DNA of 34,698 nucleotides, from NCBI GenBank assembly GCA_023229245.1, contig JALNZU010000031.1, positions 1 through 34,698 on the forward strand. The letters are read 5' to 3'. Both the position numbers and the translations under genes were made by a program. Every line of letters begins with the position of its first letter. Positions within the stretch are counted from its first letter, which is position 1. The stretch is from Bacteroidales bacterium. Its GTDB lineage: Bacteria > Bacteroidota > Bacteroidia > Bacteroidales > F082. The notes below the pieces were generated by a model. It had not been told where the DNA came from and made no database searches. It was given only the letters and a program-made list of their open reading frames with translations. Positions 1 through 8,500 of the stretch are shown here, one piece after another.

Positions 1-19
1 ATTCCCGTCGCCTGCTCCA
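1..19 (+). tRNA. 3' end of a tRNA, probably tRNA-Gly (cut by window edge)
   Basis: The first 19 bases fit the end of a tRNA: ATT (last part of a TTCGATT T-loop), CCCGT (T-stem 3' half), CGCCTGC (acceptor 3' strand), discriminator T and an encoded CCA. A U73 discriminator with this acceptor strand suits bacterial tRNA-Gly; tRNA-Cys is a weaker alternative. The anticodon lies outside the window, so identity is inferred. The tRNA points towards the end of the leftward late operon. tRNA 3' ends are classic prophage attachment sites, so this may be a prophage boundary, but a phage-encoded tRNA cannot be excluded. Confidence 0.65.
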
Positions 20-24
20 ATCGT

Positions 25-54
25 AAAAAAAGCCAGATAACATCGGCTTTTTTT
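25..54. terminator. Bidirectional intrinsic terminator
   Basis: The arms AAAAAAAGCC (25-34) and GGCTTTTTTT (45-54) pair perfectly. The stem extends with GAT (36-38) against ATC (42-44), with A35 bulged and a 3-nt loop. Both strands end in a T-run, so it can stop the tRNA transcript on the plus strand and the long late operon on the minus strand. Confidence 0.85.
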
Positions 55-60
55 GATTAT

Positions 61-95
61 TGGGTAGCAAATGGAGAGAAAAATGGGTAGCAAAT
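61..95. repeat. Two direct copies of TGGGTAGCAAAT
   Basis: The 12-mer occurs at 61-72 and 84-95, 23 bp apart, between the terminator and the stop codon of the giant protein. A third copy lies in inverted orientation at 28160-28171, just beyond the other end of the late operon. The function is unknown; a protein-binding or recombination site is possible. Confidence 0.6.
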
Positions 96-98
96 TAT

Positions 99-3000
99 TT
101 AATTGAAGAAATTATTAGCAACTTTCGCACTTAAACCAAGTTTTTGTAAGTAAGCAATTACTGCAACTTTATTATTATCCGCGACTGAATAACCCATGGT
201 GTGAAGTATAAGTAGTTTTTCACTTCTTGTTAGTCCGCTAATTTTATTTAGTTCGGCAATGATTAGTTCTTTGCGATTTGGAACTTCACTATATTTGTTT
301 TGTAAATAAACGATTGTTGTTGCAAACATTCCAACATTCACTTTGTTTTGTGTTTTTGCTACGAGCATTGCCAAACGACTTGTTGCTTCACCTTTGGCGA
401 TTTCATAATAAACATCACTAATTTTTTTGATCGCTTTTGCTTTCTCTTCTAAAGACAACTTTTGATATATGCTCGTATTCATTGCTTCTTTGATTTTGAT
501 ATTAGCAACATTATAAACTTTTTTGAATTCGGCAATGACGTCCGCATTATAATTATGTTTAACACCTTCGGCGTCGGTATAATAAGTCGGCGTATTACTA
601 ATTGAAATGTCTACATCGTTTTTCTTAAATTCGATAAATTGTTTAGCAACTACATCGTCAATATCAAACTTGTATAATTGGAAGTTGAAACTTAACGCTG
701 CTTCGGCTTTATCTAAATTACCTTTTTCAATATATGTATTTACTTCACGGCCTAAAAACGATTGTGAGGCGCCATATAAGACGTTTCTATATTGATAAGC
801 AAGTTCTGGGTTAAAGTTGCCTATCGTGCCTTGAATAAGCTTTGAAAGGTTACCGGCTGGAAAGCCCATGAGTTCAGCAAGTTTAATAGCGAGTTGAACA
901 AAGTCTCTGCTGTTAATTTTACCTTCACCAATACTTTCGAAAAGATTTTTAAAAGCAATAATAAATTCATTGATATTTTCAATTGGGGCAAAACTTGCAC
1001 CGTCAAATTCTAACCAGTTATAAACACTATTGAAGTAAGGTATCCAATCAATTGTGCTATTTAATAAAACTTCAAGTGCCTTGTTGGCAAAATCAAACTC
1101 CTCGATTTCTTCTCTATCGTATAGCCAATTAGAAAGTGTATCGGCAAGCATTGTGATAATACCACTTAAAACTAGTCCAGCAAAGTAAGCACGAGCGCGA
1201 TTACCAAGTTTATTTTGGTCGGCCATAAGTTTACCAAGTTTGCCATTTAAACTTTGCTTAACGTCGGCGTCTGTTACTTTTAATAAATCGGCTTTAATTT
1301 GTTTAATATCTTTGCTTTGATTATTCATATCGTTAAGAATATTAAAGAGTAAACCAGCTTTGTTTTGGGCGTCACTTTGGAATAGACCGAATAAATTTTT
1401 AACAATAACTCCTTTTTCGCCAGCACGCACACGGCTAATAGCAATACGATCACTATTAGATTGAGTTTCTAAAATAAAGTCGGTTAACATTTCATTGGCA
1501 AGTTTTAGATTTTCTTGTGTGCCGATTTTATAACCATGTGTTTTTTGGACGTATTCTTCTGCTAAAGCAAAAGTAGCGTAAGTTGTCATACGATCCATAA
1601 ATTCCATTCCGCTTAAAGCAAAACTTGTAACTTTGCGCATTGAATCGGTCGTAAATTGTTCTGCTCCGGCCGACAACGTAACGCCTCTTACATATTCATG
1701 ATTATAAATACGATACCTAAAGATACCATTATTCGCTTTAAGATAAGCACGATTTTTTAGAACTCGATAAAACGATGTCGGGTTGAGAAACGTTTTAAGG
1801 CCGGTAGTGAAACCTACTTTTTCCCAAGCAGTAAAAAACGAAGCAAATTGTTTTAACATTGGTCTTGGGTTTAAACCTAATACTGCTGTTGAAAAACGAC
1901 CAACCATTTTATCAAAGAAGCCACTTCTACTAATTACTTCTTGATTGCCAATAAGTTTATTCATAATTGAGGCCATATAAGTTTTGGCGTCGGGCATATA
2001 TTCTTGAATTAGTGACATGAAACTATTACCGTTAGCGTCTTTTAATTGCATGACGCGAGTTAACTCTTGACTTGCTAAACCAATTTCACCAGTAATTGTC
2101 ATACTTTCAATGTATGAATTAAATAAGTTAATCGGATTAACGTTAATTTCAATAACGGTTTTTCTATTTGTTAATTTTAATAATCTACCATTATTTAAAG
2201 CATTCACATTAAACTTTTGTGACGCTGGGTTTGTCATATCAGTAATTCTAAAGGCGTTACTAGAAACAATTGGATAATAATTTTCACGTGAAACTTTAAA
2301 ACCTAAAATCTTTTCGCTCATGCTTTCAACGTAAGCTTTAACCTCAGTATTATATAGTTTAAAAATTGCGTCTAAATTAGCCATTTCTTTTGCTGTTAGG
2401 TGTTGCTTCATAGCGTTTTCTAATTCATTAAAAGTGATTTGTTTAGAAATGCGATTAGAATCAGTAAAAGTAAGATTACTATTTTGCATGCGCACAAGGT
2501 TATCTGGTGAAAGCATGTTTAAATAAAATTGATATAGAACGTATTTTGAAACTTTTAAATTACCAATTTTAATTTTTTTATGTTGGTGTTTTTTAAGTTC
2601 TTTAATATGTTGATCGCGTTGTTCCAAAAAGTCTACATATTTACCAATTTGTGCTTCATAGGGCTTTTTAATCATATCATTATATAGATAAGTAAACGCG
2701 TCCGTATGCGTGCCACCCGTGAGGTAGGCGATAATGTCTTTTGGACTTAAAGCGTCAAACAAGGCCGCTTTTAGTTTTCCGTTAATACCGGCCGAATTAT
2801 AACGTTCTTTGACTTGTTGTGCACGTTCGATAAGTTTTGTGGCTTTGTTGCGCACGGCTTCGCGCACGCCGTCGTTATATTCTTGATATAGTTTGTAAAT
2901 TGCCTTGTTAAGATTATTAAATGCTTCAATTTGAGCATAATTCATATGTGTTTGTTTTAGGCCGCGACTATTTGATAAGTCAGTTGCTAGTTCAATAATA

Positions 3001-5915
3001 GCGTCAGCTTGTGTTTGTAAACTACTTAAACCAACAGTTTCTTTGTAAGGGTTTAAAACGCTGTTAATAAAGTTTTGGAATGAGCCGTCGTTAATCATTG
3101 TTTGAAGACGCGCAATGTTTGTCATTGATAGATAACCGCGATTTGTGAAACCAAATTGTTTAAAGTATTGATAGAATAACCCTTTAGCGCCAGAGGAAGT
3201 ATCAATATTACCAGTGTTGCCAAATTTTGCAACAGCGTTGCCTAAATTCTTTTTAATCGTGTTAAGTTTTTTAACAAAGGTTAATGTTGCTTTTAATTCG
3301 GCGTTCACGGTTTTAGCATTATCAAGCCATTTAATAAGTTTGTTAATGTTTGTTGTTGTTTTACTATCAACCGCTTGTGAAGCAAGGACGTTATAAAAAA
3401 GGTTTGTTCCTTCGGCAATAATTTGATTTAAGGTTTTACCAGTTTGATATTTTAAATAATCGCCATAAGTAAGTGTGCCTTCCCCTAAAAGGTTTTGGCC
3501 GACAAGTTCAACGTTTAAAATATCTTTAACAAATTTTGTTACATTGGATTTTTTTGCTTCATTTGGTGATAAATTAAATTCTTCAAATAAACGTCGCACT
3601 TTCTTTTTGCGGTCTTTGATTTTAAATTCTTCACCGATACTTTCGCTAATACTTGCTTCAACGGCTTTATAGACATCATCAATAGTTTTAATATTTTTAA
3701 TAATAATACCTTCTTTTTCGTTGGCAATTTTTTTAACTGTTTGTGCTTCGTTTTCTTCATAAGGAACAAAGTTTTCGCTATTAGCGGTTTCTTTGGAAAA
3801 CACTTCTTGCGCTTGGACTTCTTTTACAAACTCGAAAATATCCTTATATTTTTCATAAAGTTTTTGTTCTAATTCTGTTAGTGTTTCGCCTTTTATAAAC
3901 TTTTGTAAGGCGCTATATGCTGCTTTATTCGTTACTTGCAAAGTAGTATTAACACTCTTTATGAATTCACTTAAAATAGCGTTATTTTGAATTAGTTTAT
4001 AGTTATTCACTTTTGAAAAGTTAGCAAGTAACCGATTTAACAAAGTGTTTCTAATAAAAGCGTCACTTATCATTTTAATTGATTTAGCACTAGAACCTTG
4101 ATCTAACGTTGCTTCAATATAATTGTTAATAAGTTCGCTTTGCCAATATGCTTTGCGGCCGGTTTCTTCAAGCGCTTTATATTCAGCACTATTTGTATAT
4201 GCTTTTCTTAATTGTGCGCCGTTTTCTTTATACCAACTTGTATCAACAATTTTTTCAACTAGGCTTTGTCGCGCAGTTGCGTCCATTGTATCGCCAACTA
4301 GGTGACCGATAAATTCATGCGCTAACGCTGGTGCAAATTGTTGAGTGTATTTATTATTTATTTTAATAACATTATTTTTACTATCAAAACTCGCTTTTGT
4401 GTCGCCTTCCATATCCACAAATTCAAGTGATATTTCTGTGCCAAAATGAGTTTGTAAGTCATTAAATAAATTACGCGTCATAATCTTGTCTTTTGAAGAA
4501 AATTCTTCAATAGCGGTTTCAATATAATTATCAATACTTCCATTCGCAACAGCTTTATTAAACGCTGTAGGGTCGCTAAATAATCGGCCAATGTTTTTCT
4601 TTTGTGTTTCATTTAAATTGAATTTTCCGTCTTTAAGTGCTTGCAGTTGAGCCGCTAATTCCGCTAAAGGTTTAGCAACCTTTTCGGCCAATTGTTGATA
4701 TTTTTTTGTATTTTGTTTTCCTTGTTGTTCAAGGGCATTCATTTCGGCATAAAGATTACTAATTTCGGACATGTTATTCATAATATTAACACCGTCTTTG
4801 CCAAAAGTTTTTTTCGCTTCTGTGCTATTTACCCATGTAGATGTTCCACTCAAAATACCGCCAATAGCCGCACCACTTGCGGCTTGTGACATAACACTAT
4901 TTTCGCCGCTAAACCAAAACTCTTTTGTTCCATAAACAACGTTCCCTTTATCGTCATAAAAAGCACTTTTGCCCTTCCAAATAGAATCAACTAATGGTTC
5001 TAAAATACCAGATATCGCTTCTTCTGCACCTTCTTGTAACATTTCCTTTGCTACTTCTTTAGCAAAAGCCTTAAATGTGGTTGTTGCAGTTTGTTCACCA
5101 ATAACACCAGCGACCTTACCACCGGGGAAAATAAGTTCTGTTCCTACTTCGACAGCTGCAGTTGCTAAACCAGTTAACATGGCTTTACCCATTTCGCCGG
5201 TTTCTTCATAAACAACGTTTGTTTTACCAGCAAAAGCACCCGCACCCATTGTAGCTAGTGAAGCGGCTTTAGGTATCCGTGTAGCGCCTTGAGCTACGGC
5301 GCTGCTTCCACCGGTTGCAATACCGACACCAATACTTGGAATAAGATAACCAATATCTTCGCCAACACCACGAATAAATGATTGTCCGTCCGTTCCAAAG
5401 ATTTTTTTATCTTTAAGTTCGGCTGTATAAGAACCCGCGGCCTTTTTTGCTTGTTGCGCTCTAATTTCTTCCGGAGTCCAACCCGTCCAATAGTCAGCAG
5501 TGAAAAAATCACCACTTAACATAGCGGAACCATTAAATAACATCATTGCTTTTTCAACTGGGGCTTGCCAATCATAATCGCGTGCCGTTTGCGCCCAATC
5601 AACGCCACCACCCGCCCAATCTATGAAATTAAAAACAAAATCGCCTATATCGTCAGCAAAGTTTAAAAGACCACGAGCAACGTTTTGTGCTTGTTCCTCG
5701 ACTGTATCCCATATTCTTTGCCACCAATTGCGATCTGTTGCGGCCGTGCTATCAAGCACCGCATTCGCTTCGTCTAATGCTAATTGATTATTAAGTTGGA
5801 CGGCTTCATAGGAATTGTCGTTAACAGCATTTAGTTGTAACGATTCAATTCCCTCGTGTAAGCCACCATACATGATTTTGAGATAGTTACTTCGAGATTG
5901 TTTGAAATCCGACAT
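99..5915 (-). CDS. Giant virion/ejection protein (1938 aa), polyvalent-protein type
   Basis: This is the last and largest gene of the virion operon. Its size, position and mixed composition suit the giant internal or ejection proteins of podovirus-like phages, which enter the host with the DNA. Residues about 180-300 are Gly/Ala-rich and hydrophobic. AHEFIGHLVGD, with His533, Glu534 and His538, is an HExxGH motif of the kind seen in polyvalent phage proteins. It has one residue more than the classical HExxH zincin motif, so peptidase activity is only suggested. A long helical, Lys/Asn-rich middle follows. Around residues 1570-1650 there is a hydrophobic segment next to a Trp-rich stretch, possibly membrane-interacting. 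The start is clear: AGGAGGG lies about 8 nt before ATG and overlaps the previous stop codon. No lysozyme or transglycosylase motif was recognised. Function is inferred from context. Confidence 0.8.
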   Translation of the reverse strand: MSDFKQSRSNYLKIMYGGLHEGIESLQLNAVNDNSYEAVQLNNQLALDEANAVLDSTAATDRNWWQRIWDTVEEQAQNVARGLLNFADDIGDFVFNFIDWAGGGVDWAQTARDYDWQAPVEKAMMLFNGSAMLSGDFFTADYWTGWTPEEIRAQQAKKAAGSYTAELKDKKIFGTDGQSFIRGVGEDIGYLIPSIGVGIATGGSSAVAQGATRIPKAASLATMGAGAFAGKTNVVYEETGEMGKAMLTGLATAAVEVGTELIFPGGKVAGVIGEQTATTTFKAFAKEVAKEMLQEGAEEAISGILEPLVDSIWKGKSAFYDDKGNVVYGTKEFWFSGENSVMSQAASGAAIGGILSGTSTWVNSTEAKKTFGKDGVNIMNNMSEISNLYAEMNALEQQGKQNTKKYQQLAEKVAKPLAELAAQLQALKDGKFNLNETQKKNIGRLFSDPTAFNKAVANGSIDNYIETAIEEFSSKDKIMTRNLFNDLQTHFGTEISLEFVDMEGDTKASFDSKNNVIKINNKYTQQFAPALAHEFIGHLVGDTMDATARQSLVEKIVDTSWYKENGAQLRKAYTNSAEYKALEETGRKAYWQSELINNYIEATLDQGSSAKSIKMISDAFIRNTLLNRLLANFSKVNNYKLIQNNAILSEFIKSVNTTLQVTNKAAYSALQKFIKGETLTELEQKLYEKYKDIFEFVKEVQAQEVFSKETANSENFVPYEENEAQTVKKIANEKEGIIIKNIKTIDDVYKAVEASISESIGEEFKIKDRKKKVRRLFEEFNLSPNEAKKSNVTKFVKDILNVELVGQNLLGEGTLTYGDYLKYQTGKTLNQIIAEGTNLFYNVLASQAVDSKTTTNINKLIKWLDNAKTVNAELKATLTFVKKLNTIKKNLGNAVAKFGNTGNIDTSSGAKGLFYQYFKQFGFTNRGYLSMTNIARLQTMINDGSFQNFINSVLNPYKETVGLSSLQTQADAIIELATDLSNSRGLKQTHMNYAQIEAFNNLNKAIYKLYQEYNDGVREAVRNKATKLIERAQQVKERYNSAGINGKLKAALFDALSPKDIIAYLTGGTHTDAFTYLYNDMIKKPYEAQIGKYVDFLEQRDQHIKELKKHQHKKIKIGNLKVSKYVLYQFYLNMLSPDNLVRMQNSNLTFTDSNRISKQITFNELENAMKQHLTAKEMANLDAIFKLYNTEVKAYVESMSEKILGFKVSRENYYPIVSSNAFRITDMTNPASQKFNVNALNNGRLLKLTNRKTVIEINVNPINLFNSYIESMTITGEIGLASQELTRVMQLKDANGNSFMSLIQEYMPDAKTYMASIMNKLIGNQEVISRSGFFDKMVGRFSTAVLGLNPRPMLKQFASFFTAWEKVGFTTGLKTFLNPTSFYRVLKNRAYLKANNGIFRYRIYNHEYVRGVTLSAGAEQFTTDSMRKVTSFALSGMEFMDRMTTYATFALAEEYVQKTHGYKIGTQENLKLANEMLTDFILETQSNSDRIAISRVRAGEKGVIVKNLFGLFQSDAQNKAGLLFNILNDMNNQSKDIKQIKADLLKVTDADVKQSLNGKLGKLMADQNKLGNRARAYFAGLVLSGIITMLADTLSNWLYDREEIEEFDFANKALEVLLNSTIDWIPYFNSVYNWLEFDGASFAPIENINEFIIAFKNLFESIGEGKINSRDFVQLAIKLAELMGFPAGNLSKLIQGTIGNFNPELAYQYRNVLYGASQSFLGREVNTYIEKGNLDKAEAALSFNFQLYKFDIDDVVAKQFIEFKKNDVDISISNTPTYYTDAEGVKHNYNADVIAEFKKVYNVANIKIKEAMNTSIYQKLSLEEKAKAIKKISDVYYEIAKGEATSRLAMLVAKTQNKVNVGMFATTIVYLQNKYSEVPNRKELIIAELNKISGLTRSEKLLILHTMGYSVADNNKVAVIAYLQKLGLSAKVANNFFN

Positions 5916-5927
5916 AATTATCCCTCC

Positions 5928-6890
5928 TTATGAATTATAAACTCCACTTTGCATTGTAGAAGATTTTTCTTTGAAATAAACGGCATTATCGTCTTTTGCA
6001 TTATTATAATATTCGTCATGTGACATATTATATAATTTGCCGTCAGTTCCATAATAGATATAAAGTCTTTCGCCTTTATCATTAACTAAAGCAATATAAG
6101 TGCCGGGCTTAACTTCACCTTTAGTAATTGCATTGTTTAAATGATTGTTTTCATTATTGAATGCGCCTTTACGTTCAACGGGGTTACCGTCTTTATCATA
6201 ACCAAAGATTTTTTCGCCTTGATCATAATTATATTCCGTTCCATAAGTTGGCATGTCTTTATTCGGGTCTTTTACAAGGTCTGCTCCACTCATAACGCTT
6301 GTGATATAAGCTTTACTTTCTGCGCTTAAATTATCCCATTTTTCCGTATAGACATAATTGCCACTTGCGTCTTTTTCCATATAACCATAGTTAACTAAAT
6401 AATTATTGATATATTCTTCGTCTGCACCATAGTTAATAGCGTTTTGAATAAAGGCAACAAGTTGATTATCTAATTCAATTTGTTTTTGTTCTGCTTCGTA
6501 TTTTTCTTGTTCGGCGCGTTCTAAATTTCCTTGTGTAATATCTAATTCGCGATCGTGATAACTATCAAGATTTTGGCTATACATATTAAGTGCGGTGTTT
6601 TGAATACCAGACGCCGCAGTAGAACCATAACCTTGTGTTCCTAAACCTCTTGCCGCCATGTCATTTAATAAATACTTTTCGGAATTCGCTTTAATATTGT
6701 ATTGCTGTATGGCAGTATTGAAAAATGACTTATAGTTTTGCTCGCGTAAAGCTTTCGCCATTGCATCGTCATAAACGTTTGATTCTCCTCCGCCACTTAC
6801 AGTGTCATCAACATTGCTACTACCGTATAAGTCAATAGCGTTTGGCGCTGCTGGGATGACATCTTTTTCTTTTTTTTCATTTGTCGCCAT
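5928..6890 (-). CDS. Probable internal virion protein (320 aa)
   Basis: It lies between the 102-aa gene and the giant protein, 12 bp before the latter, and is probably translated from the same transcript. A disordered, Gly/Ser-rich N-terminus (1-45) is followed by an Ala/Gly segment around GLGTQGYGSTAASG (near residues 82-95). Next comes a Glu/Gln-rich helix (about 105-150) likely to form a coiled coil, and then a Tyr/Asn/Asp-rich C-terminal half. This architecture is common in small ejection or internal virion proteins encoded next to giant ones. There is no enzymatic motif, signal peptide or membrane segment. The start is supported by AGGAGG with good spacing. The specific role is inferred from position only. 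Confidence 0.6.
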   Translation of the reverse strand: MATNEKKEKDVIPAAPNAIDLYGSSNVDDTVSGGGESNVYDDAMAKALREQNYKSFFNTAIQQYNIKANSEKYLLNDMAARGLGTQGYGSTAASGIQNTALNMYSQNLDSYHDRELDITQGNLERAEQEKYEAEQKQIELDNQLVAFIQNAINYGADEEYINNYLVNYGYMEKDASGNYVYTEKWDNLSAESKAYITSVMSGADLVKDPNKDMPTYGTEYNYDQGEKIFGYDKDGNPVERKGAFNNENNHLNNAITKGEVKPGTYIALVNDKGERLYIYYGTDGKLYNMSHDEYYNNAKDDNAVYFKEKSSTMQSGVYNS

Positions 6891-6917
6891 AATGATTTCC
6901 TCCTAATTTATTCATTT

Positions 6918-7226
6918 TTATTTACCTACATAAACTTTCACTTCTTCACGATAATCAAGGTATGCCAAGTATTCCGCATTGTCTGGGTCTAAACGACCTT
7001 TATGCATTAAAGCGATTTCCTTATCAACGCTATACTTTAAGTGAATGAAGCCAGAGATGATTTCATCACGATTATTATTTACTAAACCAAAATACATATC
7101 GTGTTCGTAAACGGTTTCTCCTTCAATTGTAATTGGGACTATGTTTTCATATAAAAATAGTTCTACCTTTTTTCCCACTACGTTGTGCCAAAACTTATTA
7201 GGCAATTGATTTGATTGAGTTTTCAT
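6918..7226 (-). CDS. Small protein (102 aa) overlapping the DGR reverse transcriptase gene
   Basis: The start ATG lies inside the last codons of the reverse transcriptase gene (29-bp overlap), with an AAAGGAG ribosome-binding site also inside that gene. The two are therefore co-transcribed and probably translationally coupled. The sequence looks beta-rich and acidic, with few long helices, for example EGETVYEHDMYFGLV and EVKVYVGK at the end. This does not fit the basic four-helix Avd accessory protein of known DGRs. It could be a small virion component belonging with the downstream genes, or an unrecognised DGR partner. I do not recognise the family. Confidence 0.55.
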   Translation of the reverse strand: MKTQSNQLPNKFWHNVVGKKVELFLYENIVPITIEGETVYEHDMYFGLVNNNRDEIISGFIHLKYSVDKEIALMHKGRLDPDNAEYLAYLDYREEVKVYVGK

Positions 7227-8232
7227 AAATAACTCCTTTCATTTGTTTTATGTTATAAAAATATTTGCGAAAAAGAATATAAGAATCGCTATTTTTTAAC
7301 CACCCATAGTAACTCATTAGTGCTTGTGCCGACTTTAAAGAGTGACTTTTTTGAAACTTAAAGTATTGTCTTCGCATGTTACGTGTTATCCGCTTTCTAA
7401 CAAATGTCTTTTCCCTTGTATAAACAAAACCACAAAAATCAAGTCTTCTCTTTTCGGTATTGAAAATTTGCCAATTACTTTTGATTGTTAAATGTTCTTT
7501 TTCAAACTCTTTTTTTAAGATTAAGAAAGTTTTTTTCAAATTACGCTTATTAGAACCAAACAAAGTAAAGTCATCCATATAACGCATGTAACGTTTAACA
7601 CCTACTTGTTCTTTGATAAAGTGATCCATATCTTGTAAATAAAAATTAGCGAACCATTGCGAAGTATAATTACCGATTGGTATTCCTTTATCGTGGCTAT
7701 CAATAATCGTGTCAATTAACCATAAAGTATCTCGGTCTTTGATTACTCGCCTAAACTTTTCTTTTAATAATTCTAAATCAATGCTTGGATAAAACTTTTG
7801 TATATCAAATTTTAAACAATACTTGGTATTTGCTCGGTCGTTTTGCATCCATTTTTCACAACCTTTTTTAGCGTAGTGCATTCCACGTTTCTTAACACAA
7901 GCGCAAGACCAATGATACATACCACGAACGATGATACCTTGAATTTGTAACATTAACGCCCAATGGATGATTTGGTCTGGATAAAACTTTGGTTTGTGAA
8001 TAATACGTTCTTTTCTACTTATACCGTCTTTAATTTCGCCTTCTATGTATGGAGAATGAATATAAGTTTTATTGATAAGCATTGTGTGAATATCATTTAC
8101 GCATTTATCAATATTGTGTAATACCCATTTAACAACTCGACTATCCTTTTTACCACGACTTGCATTATAAATAGCCGACCGGATGTTTTCCTTGTCGCAT
8201 ATCTTATCGTAAATATAACCTATTCTTTTCAT
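7198..8232 (-). CDS. Diversity-generating retroelement reverse transcriptase (344 aa)
   Basis: This enzyme copies the template-repeat RNA into cDNA with errors at adenines, for transfer into the variable repeat. Reverse-transcriptase motifs are present in order: KFDIQKFYPSID (first catalytic Asp at 143), IPIGNYTSQWFANFYL (184-199) and YMRYMDDF with the YMDD box at 218-221. The IGxxxSQ form is typical of DGR enzymes; group II intron enzymes usually have QGxxxSP. There is no maturase or endonuclease domain, and about 340 aa is normal for the family. The C-terminus is rich in Lys, Arg and aromatic residues, suited to RNA binding. The template repeat lies 96 bp upstream. The ribosome-binding site before the ATG is weak (AGAAAG), which suggests low expression. 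Confidence 0.95.
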   Translation of the reverse strand: MKRIGYIYDKICDKENIRSAIYNASRGKKDSRVVKWVLHNIDKCVNDIHTMLINKTYIHSPYIEGEIKDGISRKERIIHKPKFYPDQIIHWALMLQIQGIIVRGMYHWSCACVKKRGMHYAKKGCEKWMQNDRANTKYCLKFDIQKFYPSIDLELLKEKFRRVIKDRDTLWLIDTIIDSHDKGIPIGNYTSQWFANFYLQDMDHFIKEQVGVKRYMRYMDDFTLFGSNKRNLKKTFLILKKEFEKEHLTIKSNWQIFNTEKRRLDFCGFVYTREKTFVRKRITRNMRRQYFKFQKSHSLKSAQALMSYYGWLKNSDSYILFRKYFYNIKQMKGVIYENSIKSIA

Positions 8233-8327
8233 CTTTCTATGATACTTGTGGTGTTTCGAGAATTAACCTACTAAACCACTTCCCCTTTATCATTTTTTGC
8301 CAAGCGGCATGGAGTAACAATGTTTTC

Positions 8328-8434
8328 AATAGAAAGCCGAAAACCGTAGTTGATGTTAGAATTCGTGAGAGAATTATCATGAGACCAATTATAAAGACCT
8401 GCGTTGCCGCTGTTATTCCAACGACCGCCAACCA
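8328..8434 (-). repeat. DGR template repeat (TR), 107 bp
   Basis: This is a near copy of 8523-8629 at a constant offset of 195 bp, with no gaps. Read on the minus strand it has 25 adenines, several in AAC/AAT codons. Twelve of these adenines differ in the variable repeat, compared with one of the 82 other bases. It lies between the tail-fibre gene and the reverse transcriptase, as in many DGRs. Its frame still reads VGGRWNNSGNAGLYNW, but it is not part of a convincing gene. The outer boundary near 8328-8330 is uncertain by a few bases. Confidence 0.95.
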
Positions 8435-8482
8435 AGCCCTCAAGAAAAACCCTACAAAGCACATTGTTTACCCCTATATATC

Positions 8483-8500
8483 AAGGGGGAAGACCCCCTT
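8483..8500 (-). promoter_or_regulatory. Hairpin just after the variable repeat (probable DGR target-site element)
   Basis: AAGGGGG (8483-8489) pairs perfectly with CCCCCTT (8494-8500) around the 4-nt loop 8490-8493. It begins 22 bp beyond the variable repeat and overlaps the fibre stop codon (8499-8501). Known DGRs such as BPP-1 use a GC-rich hairpin or cruciform with a 4-nt loop just downstream of VR for efficient homing. No T-run follows, so a terminator is less likely. Confidence 0.7.

Noticed and set aside
7198..8232. The reverse transcriptase as part of a group II intron, retron or abortive-infection system
   Set aside because: There is no maturase or HNH domain and no msr/msd-like structure was seen. 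The adenine-specific TR/VR pair establishes a DGR.
8237..8464. 75-aa and 63-aa open frames across the template repeat, considered as an Avd gene
   Set aside because: They are made of the TR sequence and its flanks. The encoded residues are a lectin fragment or an out-of-frame hydrophobic stretch, not a basic four-helix protein.
8483..8500. The hairpin after the fibre gene, considered as an intrinsic terminator
   Set aside because: No T-run follows on the minus strand, and downstream DGR and virion genes must be transcribed. A DGR target element fits better.
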